Source: Mytilus galloprovincialis
Lineage: Eukaryota; Mollusca; Bivalvia; Mytilida; Mytilidae
Assembly (NCBI RefSeq): GCF_965363235.1
Contig: NC_134843.1
Span: 48,169,535 to 48,233,534 of the forward strand
Direction of reading: 5' to 3'
Length of the DNA: 64,000 nt
Numbering within the stretch: the stretch's first letter is position 1; each line of letters begins with the position of its first letter. Below, one piece after another: positions 13,062 to 23,675 of this stretch. The position numbers and the translations under genes were made by a program. The notes beneath the pieces were generated by a model, which saw only the letters and a program-made list of their open reading frames with translations, was not told the DNA's origin and did no database searches.

Positions 13062-14250
13062 GCTCTTCAACTTTATGCTTGTTTGGTTTTATAAATATTT
13101 TGATTTGAGCGTCACTGATGAGTCTTTTGTAGACGAAACGCGCGTCTGGCGTACTAAATTATAATCCTGGTAACTTTGATAACTATTAACACCACTGGGT
13201 CGATGCCACTGCTGGTGGACGTTTCGTCCCCGAGGGTATCACCAGCCCAGTAGTCAACACTTTGGTGTTGACATGAATATCAATAATGTAGTCATTTTTA
13301 TAAATTTCCTGTTTACAAAACTTTGAATTTTTCGACAAACTAAGGATTTTCTTATCCCAGGAATAGATCACCTTAGCTGTATTTGGCACAACTTTTTGGA
13401 ATTTTGAATCTTAATGCTCTTCAACTTTGTGCTTGTTTGGTTTTATAAATATTTTGATTTGAGCGTCACTGATGAGTCTTTTGTAGACGAAACGCGCGTC
13501 TGGCGTACTAAATTATAATCCTGGTAACTTTGATAACTATTAACACCACTGGGTCGATGCCACTGCTGGTGGACGTTTCATCCCCGAGGGTATCACCAGC
13601 CCAGTAGTCAACACTTCGGTGTTGACATGAATATCAATAATGTGGTCATTTTTATAAATTTCCTGTTTACAAAACTTTGAATTTTTCGACAAACTAAGGA
13701 TTTTCTTATCCCAGGAATAGATTACCTTAGCTGTATTTGGCACAACTTTTTGGAATTTTGAATCTTAATGCTCTTCAACTCTGTGCTTGTTTGGTTTTAT
13801 AAATATTTTGATTTGAGCGTCACTGATGAGTCTTTTGTAGACGAAACGCGCGTCCGGCGTACTAAATTATAATCCTGGTAACTTTGATAACTATTAACAC
13901 CACTGGGTCGATGCCACTGCTGGTGGACGTTTCGTCCCCGAGGGTATCACCAGCCCAGTAGTCAACACTTCGGTGTTGACATGAATATCAATAATGTAGT
14001 CATTTTTATAAATTTCCTGTTTACAAAACTTTGAATTTTTCGACAAACTAAGGATTTTCTTATCCCAGGAATAGATTACCTTAGCTGTATTTGGCACAAC
14101 TTTTTGGAATTTTGAATCTTAATGCTCTTCAACTTTGTGCTTGTTTGGTTTTATAAATATTTTGATTTGAGCGTCACTGATGAGTCTTTTGTAGACGAAA
14201 CGCGCGTCTGGCGTACTAAATTATAATCCAGGTAACTTTGATAACTATTA
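13062..14250. repeat. 354-bp tandem array, 3.3 copies
   Basis: Three full units and a partial one repeat at exactly 354 bp. The 'gatgagtcttttgtagacga' block recurs near 13111, 13465, 13819 and 14173. Units differ by only a few substitutions (for example tttggtgttg/cttcggtgttg). On the minus strand each full unit has a 67-codon ORF beginning MPNTAKVIYSWDKK (13389-13186, 13743-13540, 14097-13894). I do not recognise it and it may be chance. The array interrupts Helitron copy A next to a TTAAT string on both sides. Confidence 0.85.
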
Positions 14251-14865
14251 ATCAACACCATTGTCCTATATTGGGTATATATAAAATTGAATTCTTTGAT
14301 TTGTCGTTTTTACCCCATGACGGCTGCCAAATTGGACTTTCTTATTTTCCTATAGGCCTTATTTTAAGTCCAGATTTTTGGTATTCGTATTTTCATCTTA
14401 GAAAGTCTTACTGCTTAAAATACTACAATAGGGTACAATTTGACAATGATTGAATTTAGTAGTGTTATTTTAGTATTACAGGGATCTCCATGAATGAAAA
14501 TTGAACAATGGAGGAACTTTCACCATTACAAACCGTGTCTACGCTGTACAGTGTAGCGCGATCGGAAATATGTTATCTCTCCATACAAGGAATAGTGAAC
14601 ATGCTAATTCATTGCTTATTTAAATTATATTTATTTGAATATTCATTATAGAATCAGAAGTATCAATATTTTCATTTATCTCCGTTTTTAACCATTCAAA
14701 TGCCAAGTCTTCATGGTCCCCTCTTAGTCGAGAATGACCAAAAGCTGTCATGAAGGTCCCCATGTAGATTTCTTGTATTTTTGGTAATTGTTATGGGGGT
14801 TAAAAATCATATGATGTGGAGCTTATTTTTCATGGACACTGTCAAATTTAGAACCCATTACCGGT

Positions 14866-15015
14866 ATGGCTGATTTGCAGCAACAACAAAACGATTCGTA
14901 CGGGTTATGTAAAAGGTTAAAGAGATTTGTAAAGCAAACGTTGACAAATGAAAAGGTTTTTAATGACTTTATCTGGAAAATTGATGCTGTGCAACATGCA
15001 TTTTTCGAGTCTTAA
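14866..15015 (+). CDS. Small ORF inside the CAG-ended element (hypothetical, 49 aa)
   Basis: The frame begins MADLQQQQNDSYG, contains KRLKRFVKQTL and ends with TAA at 15013-15015. The start has an acceptable context (ccggtATGG). No family is recognised. It could be a fragment of a captured host exon, a transposase remnant or chance. Confidence 0.25.
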   Translation: MADLQQQQNDSYGLCKRLKRFVKQTLTNEKVFNDFIWKIDAVQHAFFES

Positions 15016-15589
15016 TAGAAACCGGAAACGCAGATGTATCAATTTGATTGTAATTTACGAAATGAATTCGGAATTACGATACGATATTTCTTTACAGGAA
15101 ATATTTAAGTTTTTACTTTTAAACTTTTAAAGTAATTCTAAATTATCGTTACAGCAGTACTCGAGTTATTTGCGATGAAATAATATTTACTGTTTTGCGT
15201 CTTATTTTGTACTTCTTAAAAAAGAGGGATGCTGATTGCGTAAGTCAAAATAAAGAACGTGTTCGACTTGTTAAACTGTTTTCTTTGTAACTGGATTATT
15301 AATTTATTTATTTAATCTAAATTATCATAATCATTTGGTGAAACTTAGTTGATTAATTCGACAAATGGATCGTCTATCCTCAGATAGTATTCTCCTGTCT
15401 GGTTTGTTGATCATCTACCTGTACAAGCTCAGGTACAAGTGATTAGCGATCTTAATCAGGTTATCCCTCAGGCGTTAGAACTGTATTGGATTATAACATA
15501 AAAAGCCTAAGGGGTATGCAATTACATGCATTTGATTATAATTGATAAAAAAAAAATGGCGTCGGGCTACAAAACACGATGAAGTTTTG

Positions 15590-15700
15590 AACGATGGCGG
15601 AAGACATTTTAACGATGGCGCAAGACAATTTAACGATGGCGCGAGTCATTTGACGATGGCGCAAGACATTTGAACGATGGCGGGGCGCCATCGTGAAACA
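15590..15700. repeat. Subterminal ~20-bp repeats in the CAG-ended element
   Basis: Five imperfect units of about 20 bp each contain acgatggcg followed by g/c-aagaca-ttt. The last runs into an inverted cgccatcgt. Their place just inside the right end is typical of transposase-binding subterminal repeats. Confidence 0.6.
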
Positions 15701-15845
15701 GGCCATGGAGATCCCTGTATTATAGATGTTCCCTATGATATAATCTTTCTAATTTTAATGCCAAATTAGAGTTTTTATTCCATATTCCCGTCCAATGAAC
15801 ATAGAAAATGACAGTGCAGAGGGGGCATGCGTGTACTATGGACAC

Positions 15846-17979
15846 ATTCTTAGTTTATATATCTATTATAACTTCTTAATCTAAAGACCGTTTTATGTTC
15901 ACCTACATGTAATAAATGTATAACCGTAGAAAGCTACAAGTCCAACTTATATATAAGGGTATATATACTTGATAGGGTATACTGTAAATTTCACCCCTTT
16001 ACATCTAGAATGGTAAATGTGACGCCAACAAAAGTCAAACTTGACTTGTGTTTTGTAGTTAATATAAGAATTGCGTATAAGTTTCATAAAATTTGGTTCA
16101 GACAAACTAACATAAGAGAACGGAAATCAATTTTGGGATGTATGGACGTACGTACAAGTAAGGGACGTACATACTTGCAGAAAAAAACGAGGATAAAACT
16201 CAATATGGTGGGGGCATAAAAATAGTAGTATGACCTCAGGAATACAAAGTTTATATACACTTGATTCATACAATGTTGATCTGAGGTGCTTATAACCCTG
16301 TAACATATTTTAGTTGCTGCTGTGTAATTACCATTGAGGCAATGACATTTCAGATTTTTGTTTTAAGCCATTTATTTGATATACTAGTAATCATTGCCTC
16401 TGTGTTAGGACGACACATTGTTAATTATAGGTCAATCTAAAATAATCATACTGCCCCAGGAATAAAGTGTGAGGATAAAAAGTTCTGGATTCACCACTGC
16501 ATTGTTAAGCACTAAGAAAGTCATTTTGCTAGTACATGGACAAATGTTATTAAATCATTTTTTAATAATTTCTACAGCACTTGTCTTTAGCTTGATCTCG
16601 GTCTTGATACACTGAACTATAATATTATAAGAAGTAGATGATGACTCGGTTGCTTTGAAATTATACAGATGCTATGATTCTCATTGTCATTAAAATGATT
16701 AAGACAATGTTTTTCTGTTGTCAGTTTGATCCACTTGAGCATGCTGAACGAGTGAAGGTCCTTATATCCACATTGGAATGTGAAACAGCTAGTATTTAAA
16801 TAATGCAATTATAAGTTTCCAAATATTTTTTTGCATCAAAACTTTCAGATCGATGTCCAGTTTGACAAAAACAATGCACTTTTCTATAAAAGCCGGTAGT
16901 TACCTTTACTCGTCCTTGGCGTGAGACATAAGCCATATAATTATCGATTATTTTATATTCTATCACCTGTGTATTATTAAAATAAATCAAACCATTATTA
17001 CTTGTCAATTGTCCGACAAATTGGTCAAATAACAACTTGTTCTCGCATACCAGCCTCTTTCGATACACTCAGGCTTTTCTTATTCTATAATGAACAGTTG
17101 TAAATATCGTACATAGTAAAAAATAGTGCGGGAAAATGTTCATTCATGAAATATTCATGAATGAAACGCTGTCTCGCGTAGATTTCTTTTGATTTTCTCT
17201 TCAGCCAATGGCCGATCCGCAAAGTAGTGTTTGTGATATTTATTTTCAAAATGAAGTTAAATTCATCTGAATTGTCGGTTAACACTCATTCCTGTTTTAT
17301 TCAACTGTAATCTTTTCAAAAGAGTAGCAACTCAAAATATCCAAGAATCAGAATTCGAACACTATAGTCTACATTATCTTGGAGCAGAACATTGCGATAG
17401 TCTGTCTCACTGGAAGTTCAGGCCGACGCCTATGGAAAGTAGCTATAGCAAGCTATAGCAAACTTTCCAAAAAGCACACAAGCATCCATCAAATTAAAAA
17501 CACATTCATTGCTTCGCGTGTCTGACGTCAGATGTCAAAAACGAAATCTCCCTATTTTTCAGGCTTATTGTAATAAAGACAGTTTAATAGTAAATATAAA
17601 GATTTTTAACATTTACTTTTGGATAATGTTTGCAAGATAAATTCTTTTATTCATAAACTTTGGAAATAGATATTTAGTTTTAAGATACAGTCATGCATTT
17701 TTGTTTATAATATAAATTTGAATTAATTTGTCAATCCCATTAAAATTACTTGGTTGACAGGTATGAAAGTTTTACACACAACTATTATGCAATTCCCATT
17801 TAGTGTTCCTTTCCTTCAACAGTTGAAAGGCAATACTCCTATCAGTATCAGTCGATATCCAGAACCTTTTGTAAGGCCCTGACTGACCTAAAGGGGGGTG
17901 TCTGTTCGAGTCATGCTTCAGTGATTCCCCATGTAGTCAACCAAATATTTCCCACAAAGTCCCCCCTCCTGGATCCTCC
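15846..17979. other. Intergenic stretch, possible MPHOSPH6 5' region
   Basis: No clear coding sequence. Since MPHOSPH6 is transcribed leftward, its promoter and first exon should lie to the right of 11325, and this unique-looking stretch is one place for them. Short repeats (agctatagca at 17438-17460) and an inverted attcatgaa block near 17140-17162 are the only structures seen. Confidence 0.3.
16904..16936 (-). CDS. MPHOSPH6: Candidate first coding exon of MPHOSPH6 (weak)
   Basis: On the minus strand ATG (16936) opens MAYVSRQGRVK and ends in phase 0 at a GTAACT donor, which fits the phase-0 start of the 11325-11213 exon and the MA...K pattern of the family N-terminus. However, the conserved LSKNLLxMK that precedes FMQ in vertebrates is absent, so another small exon would be needed, or this is chance. 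Confidence 0.22.
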
Positions 17980-20900
17980 TATGAATATGAGCAGTGGTCT
18001 GATAGTTTTGATGAAATAATTGACAGAAAGTAGTCATGGGCTTATACTAGAAGAATGCATGACAGAAAATTATTTAATTTGTGTAAATGATGGACAATAT
18101 ACAAGAAGAAACAGTCAAAGTGTAATTGACCTAGCAATTATTTCAGAAAACATATATAATGAAGTTAAAGATTGTATAACATTGACACATGAATCAGTTA
18201 AATCTGACCATATTGCTGTATATTTAGATGTAAAATCGAAGGAAAAGATTGAGGACAATCAAACAACAGAAGAAATCTGGAATTTAAAGAAAATTGATTG
18301 GAATAAATGGAAAAATACAACAAAGCAAATTTTTTCATCATTTGAATATGTCAATCGTGAAAAAACAGACGACTTATATAGACGGTTTGAAATTGAATTT
18401 GAAAAATGTATGGAAGATACAATACCTAAGATTGCTAAAAGAAAACTGATCCCCCATAGACATCCAGTTTGGTGGAATGAGGAAGTTAAGGACTTTAAAA
18501 GAAAACTTAATCAAGCCCAAAGACGATTTAAGTCTAGAAGTACCCCGGAAAATTTTCAAATTTTGAAAAATGCTGAATCAGAGTTTCAAGAGATTACAGA
18601 AAAGGCCCAAGAAGAATGGGGGGAACATTTAGGTGAAAAATTAACAAATGCTCGTACAGCCAAAGACAGATGGAATGCCTTCAAAAAAATGACAAAGAAA
18701 ACAACAAATAATATTGTTTTACCCTTTATAGATTGTGATGGAAAGGTGCTGTTCAATGAACAATTGAAAAGTGAAGAACTTGAGAAAACATACTTTAAAG
18801 GAAATCATCTGAAAACAAGCAGCTTTGATCAAACCCATTATGAAGAGATCATGAAGAAGTATAAGAACATCAGTGAAGAAATGTTTGACCAGGAAATAGA
18901 AGAAAAAGAATACAATGAACCAATAGATCCAGATGAACTAATAGGTGCCATTCAACGTTTAAAAAATGACACAGCACCTGGACCTGATCAAATTTTTTCA
19001 GAATTATTAATGAAGGCAGATGAAAGCTTATACAGTGTGTTGTCATATGTGTTTAACAAATCTTGGGAAGAAGGAAAACTTCCAAAACCTTGGAAACTAG
19101 CAAATGTAAAATTTATAAGGAAAATGGGAAAGTCAACATATAATAACCCTTCTTCATATCGTCCAATTAGTCTCACAAGTATACTGGGTAAAGTTATGGA
19201 AAGAGTAGTAACATCTAGACTAGAAGGTTATATAGAGACCAACTCCATATTGGATCCAGAACAAGAAGGGTTTCGCCACTATCGCTCTACTGAAAATGCC
19301 TTGTTAAGTTTAACTCAAAACATCTTTAATGCCTTCAATAACAACGAATTTATATTAGCAGTCTTTATTGATCTTGAAAAAGCATACGACAGTGTTTGGA
19401 GGGAAGGACTTCTCACAAAACTTTATGATAACGGTGTTAAAGGTAACATCTGGAATTGGATTAACAATTTTTTAAAGGAAAGACAAGCAAGGTGTGTGAT
19501 TAACAACCATAAAGGAAGCTGGTTTGAAACCAAAATAGGTCTCCCAAAGGATCAGTTATAGCTCCACTTCTTTTTAATATCTTTATCAAAGACATTTTTG
19601 CTAACCTATCATGTAAAAAGTGCAAATTTGCTGATGATGGTACTGTTTGGATAAATGGAAAGAACTTGAATGACATGGAGAAACAGGTACAAAAGGATCT
19701 TAACATAATCCAGGATTGGACCAAAAAATGGAGAATTAATTTGAGTATTGAGAAAACAGAATATTGTATCTTTTCAAGGAATGGTCCAATAAAGAAAATG
19801 AATTTACAACTAGAAGGTAAATTGTTAAAATATAACTGTAATCCAAAAATATTAGGAGTAACGTTAGATGAAAAACTATCATTTCTCAAACACATCGAAA
19901 ATGTAGAACAAAAGGCACATAAAGCAATTAGCCTACTTAGAATGATCAAAGGAGTTGCAAAAATTTCTACAAAAATTCTACTTCAAATTTACCAAAGTAT
20001 TGTCCTTTCCACCTTAGAATATGCAAGTAGTGTTTGGCAGACCTGTGAAACCAATATAACAGACAAACTGAACAAAATTCAACGAAAGGGATTAGCTATA
20101 TGCCTTAATGTTACCCCAACATCAAGTGTAGAGACTTTGGAAGTAGTTTCTGGAATCCTACCAATACATCTGCGTAGAGAAGAAATTGCAACTCGTACAC
20201 TTGCAAAAATTAATTCGTATGATATCTCCATTCCAATAAAACAAATCCTGGATGATTGGAAAACAATTGACATCCCTGAAAAATATGTATCTCCAGTGGG
20301 AAAAATGATTCTTCAGGCAGAAGACATGAAGGTATGTACAGGTGTTGATGTAAATGGTATAGAAGCAGAATTTCAGTTTAATGGGATACAAAGATATAAA
20401 TCTCCTCCAGATTATTGGAAAAACCTTGGAAATTCCAAATCAAGATCAACAGACCAAAAAAATGTTGGAAAACACATAATAATGGAAAAACTAAGTCATC
20501 TTCCAGCAAATTCATGTATAGCATTTACTGATGGGTCCTGTCTTGGTAGTCCTGGCCCTGTAGGAGCAGGTGCTGTCATCTTTCCATCAAATAATCAACC
20601 ACAAATTGAAATTAGTAAAGCTGTATCCAAGAAAGGATCAATACTACTCGGAGAACTGATCGCCATTAAACTTGTTGTTGACCACTTTTTAATATCAGAA
20701 AACAGACAAAACACAGACTCAATTACACTTTTTTCAGATAGTCAGACCTCAATTGGAATTTTAACTTTAAACTGGAAATCAGAGAATTACATCAAAGTCA
20801 TAAGAGAAATTAAGAAAAACATGAAAGTATTAAAGATGAATGGAATTCCATTAAATTTTGAATGGACACCTGGTCATGCTGATATCCAAGGAAATGACAT

Positions 20901-21460
20901 TGCTGATTCACTGGCCAAAAAAGGAGCTAAAGAAGCTGAAAAAATAGAAGAACCATCAGAAGTAACCAGGCAGGATATAAAACGTGCAGCAAGAGAAAGT
21001 GTTTTAAGAAAATGGCAGAACCAATGGGAATCAAGTCAACGTGGCAGAAATTATTACAACTATCATCAAAAAGTCTGTCAGAAAATACCAAAAGATTTAC
21101 CATCCAAATGGTCGTTTTCAATTACTTCTAGTTTGAGAACAGGTTATTGTGATCTAAATGATTATAAATCCAAAATTATACCATCATCAGACAAAAACTG
21201 TTCCTGTGGAGAGCCAGAAACTGTAGAACACTACCTTTTACATTGTTCTAACTATGAGGAGGCTAGAGAGAGGATGAGAACATCTATTTACTTTATTACA
21301 GGAAATATACACATGGATTTAGACACCTTATTAGGAATCGATGAAGAAGAAATTAATAGAGACAATCGAAATGAGATATTGTGCCATCTAGAAAATTATT
21401 TACCGGAGTCTGGTAGATTCAAAAACACTATACAGCAAAAAACACTATAAATCTATATCA
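17950..21460 (+). mobile_element. LINE of the I/Jockey-like group with RNase H, 5' truncated
   Basis: This ~3.5-kb non-LTR retrotransposon keeps, in order, the end of the APE endonuclease, a reverse transcriptase, an RNase H and a C-terminal Cys/His motif. RNase H downstream of RT places it in the I group of LINEs (established knowledge); the exact clade is not resolved. The 5' end is lost somewhere in the endonuclease, and stops just before 18020 suggest a further lesion. The 3' end and target duplications were not fixed. Confidence 0.85.
18020..21450 (+). pseudogene. LINE polyprotein broken by one frameshift (EN-RT-RNase H)
   Basis: The first frame (to 19561) has the endonuclease end (SVIDLAIIS...SDHIAVYLDV) and RT blocks APGPDQIFSELL, SSYRPISLTSILGKVMERVV, EQEGFR, and the first catalytic Asp in VFIDLEKAYDSV. 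It stops at 19561 because GLPKG(S) is read as GLPKDQL: one G is missing near 19548-19552. The next frame, which continues to 21450, carries APLLFNIF, the FADDG catalytic box, RNase H motifs TDGSCLGSPGPVGAGAV, GELIAIKLV, FSDSQTS and WTPGHADIQGNDIAD, and the Cys/His motif CSCGEPETVEHYLLHC. Apart from the 5' lesion this is the only break seen in 3.4 kb, so the insertion is fairly young. Confidence 0.88.
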
Positions 21461-22249
21461 AAATTAAGTCAAAATTTTTTAAGCAGCAGCCACAATTTCA
21501 ATTAAGTACATGAGTGAACATTACATATGTGAAGAAACTACAAAAGAGGAAACGTACACAAGTGTTTACAGTGTCATTTGGGACACTTACTAAAGACTAA
21601 AGTCAGTAGTAAGAATTTGATAGTACTAGTACTTGGCTAATGTAAACTCTGCAACTCTATAAATAAGAGAAATATAATTATTACTGTGAACTGCAAACAC
21701 TTAAGACTCATAAAACCTGGTACTCCCATTTGTTAAAAATTGTCCCAAATATAAAGAAGTTTCCACTTTATAAGTTAACAGAGATATGTCTTTCTTTATT
21801 CATTTCTACAATAGCAATATAGGCCCTTGTCTCAAGGACAATCTCTCTTTTAAGAGGTATAATTTTTTCGATCTTTCTTCTTTTTTTACTTTTAGGGGGG
21901 GGGGGGCAACCTGTTTAAAACTGTGTCACGGCACAAATGCTTGCTATGCTAGTATAGTACTAAAATAAGGACAATTGTGTTACCTTCATTTGCAAGACAT
22001 TCTTAGACAAATTACCCTTTTGTCCTGACCCCCCTGCCATGGCTGTTTATGCTTTTCCCGTTCAGGCTTCACATGTGGCGATGTGCAAGTCTTTTTGAAC
22101 CGGAAGTTGAAGAAGACATGTGGCCGAAACTGGGACGTTATCTCGGTCCTTAAATCTTCGGTCCATTCACCGTGAAGTTTCGCAAATATCAGTCTTTTTG
22201 TAGGCAGTGTCTATTTTGTTGGTTGTGATTAAAATTGGTTGCAAGATGA
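21461..22249. other. LINE 3' tail and unassigned sequence
   Basis: Non-coding AT-rich sequence follows the LINE stop and presumably includes its 3' UTR. A run of about 13 G near 21894-21906 is the only notable simple sequence. Nothing else is recognised. Confidence 0.35.
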
Positions 22250-22500
22250 GGCGTGGGATAATAAATTAATATACAAAAAAATAAACGAAAAACAAATATG
22301 TGTCACAGCAATAAACGACAGCCACTGAGTTACAGGCGCTTGAGTTGACTTGGGACATACACATACATACAAAATGTGGCGGAGTTAAGTATGTTAGCGG
22401 GATTTTCGGTGTTCCTCCCCTAACCTGTGACACTGGTGTAACAGAACATCATAAGAAAGTACTATAAAAATCATTGAAAAGGCACAACTCATCAGATGGA
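22250..22500. repeat. Interspersed repeat shared with 57057-57450
   Basis: The blocks 'aacgaaaaacaaatatgt', 'ccactga.ttacag', 'cttgggaca..cacatac', 'atgtggcgg.gttaa..atgttagcggga' and 'aacat.ataagaa' occur in the same order as in the copy at 57270-57450. It is a truncated and diverged copy with no coding capacity. Confidence 0.7.
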
Positions 22501-22729
22501 TACCAAAAAAATACACTTAACAAAAACACATATATAGTGGACGTGACCGGGTACTTATTCATCCTAATAACAAAAGGACACTACAGGAATTAACAGATCT
22601 GAGAGTACATGCATTGAGTTACTGACAGTTAGTTCAAAGTAAATAACAAGTAATAAACAGAATCATGCATCCAAGACTAAATCTTATCATAGTTCTAAGT
22701 GTTTATTTCCGATGCAAAGACCCTATGAG

Positions 22730-23390
22730 AGAATCAAAATTAACATCGAAGTATGCCATCTTTAATGATCATTCTATTTTCTTTATTCTGTCAAACCATT
22801 AAAGACTGGAACAAATTATCCTCTGATATTACTAAAACCACTACTACTAAAATCTCATCACAATACTCAGAGAAAGGCTGTTCCAGTTTGTGATTGTATG
22901 TGGAAAAAAGATTGTTGGCGTATTTGTGTTCTTCAGGATGGAATTTGGTATGAGTCTTCTGTGTGCGAAGTTTCTCCATTTTAAGTGATCTATCAGGTCA
23001 CTAACGCTTGATGTGTTTCTGTGTCAGTTAGTGACAAATCTAGTAGCCTTTCTTTGTACTTTTTCGATTTTATTTATATCCTCAGTGAAGTAATGATCCC
23101 AGACTGAACAGGCATATTCTAGTGATGGTCTGACTAGATATTTATATGCTGGCTGTTCCTTTACTTATAGGTGGAATTGAAGTTATGATTCTTTCTGAGA
23201 AAATTTAGTGAACTGTTTGTCTTGTTACAGATGGTGTTAATGTGACTATGTCGTTTTAGGTCTGATTGAATGTATAATGAGTATAATTGTAGTAATTGTA
23301 TGCGAATTTATTTTTATTTCGCCTGATGGACATAACATTACACTTGTCAGAATGAAAAGCCATTTTCCTTGTATTTTTGCGTGCTAACTC
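22730..23390 (-). pseudogene. CR1/L2-like LINE relic (3' part of RT ORF)
   Basis: Reverse-strand translation with several frameshifts and stops gives a recognisable order of late-RT motifs: MAFHSDKCNVMSI, then SDLKRHSHINTICNKTNSSLNFL, LVRPSLEYACSVWDHYFTEDINKIEKVQRKATRFV, SSVSDLIDHLKWR and, at the end, FFPHTITNWNSLS. These are typical of the thumb and C-terminal region of CR1/L2-type LINEs. A second tail motif on the plus strand near 22795-22830 (TIKDWNKLSSDI) suggests fragments of two copies lie head to head. Old and inactive. Confidence 0.75.
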
Positions 23391-23675
23391 CCCCAGGAGA
23401 CGTGGCTTATGTTTGTCTGGTCCACTTGACTTTGATGGGTTTAAACTTTAAATTAAAAAGTATTTTGGGGATACCTTGGATGGTTACATATTGATGTTTT
23501 GCAAGGCAGGGTAAGCTGTTTTCTGTTGCATGTACTGATTGTTTTCAAGTTCACGGTAGTCGAGTATTTTGTTTGGTTTTATTCAAAACGTAGTTAGTCC
23601 CAGCATACATTGAAGTGCATGAAGGCAACAATAACACAATGTAACCGCAGACACAAATATTATTGTTACATTCGT

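Larger units (their letters stand above)
14479..15717. mobile_element. CAG-ended DNA element (hAT-like?), 1,239 bp, TSD TATTA
   Basis: Inverted ends CAGGGATCTCCATG (14479) and CATGGAGATCCCTG (ending 15717) are flanked by an exact 5-bp duplication TATTA (14474-14478 and 15718-15722). It sits in the terminal sequence of Helitron copy A. No transposase is recognisable, so it is probably non-autonomous. The superfamily is inferred: CAGGG termini suggest hAT, though classical hATs duplicate 8 bp. Confidence 0.8.
12396..15727 (-). mobile_element. Helitron-type copy A, rearranged, with two later insertions
   Basis: This is homologous to the cleaner copies at 45150 and 54887. It holds tatcgcagg / atgactgaattaaagta near 12410-12440, the conserved middle at 12540-13060, more of it at 14250-14478, and the TCTATAATACTAAAA end (reverse complement) reaching about 15727. 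A 354-bp tandem array interrupts it at about 13062-14250 and a CAG-ended element at 14479-15717. After 14335 an internal segment ('ccttattttaagtccagattttt') is repeated out of order, so this copy has recombined. Confidence 0.65.
12265..15845 (+). mobile_element. Family 3 element split by a Helitron (outermost shell of a nest)
   Basis: The 5' end (tttttatgccccatttatgg, then cgttcgtctgtctgtccc) runs from 12265 to about 12395. Its continuation, ttccctatgatataatc, and the 3' end with gggggcatgcg and gtgtactatggacac lie at about 15728-15845. ATGCCCC at the start and GGGGCAT at the end are subterminal inverted repeats, and the last block forms a hairpin. The sequence in between belongs to the inserted Helitron and what it contains. 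Confidence 0.6.

Noticed and set aside
13186..14097. Three copies of a 67-aa gene
   Set aside because: The frames exist only because a non-coding 354-bp unit is repeated; no start context, splice or family support.
19500..19949. 149-codon minus-strand ORF
   Set aside because: Antisense to the LINE coding region; no family features.
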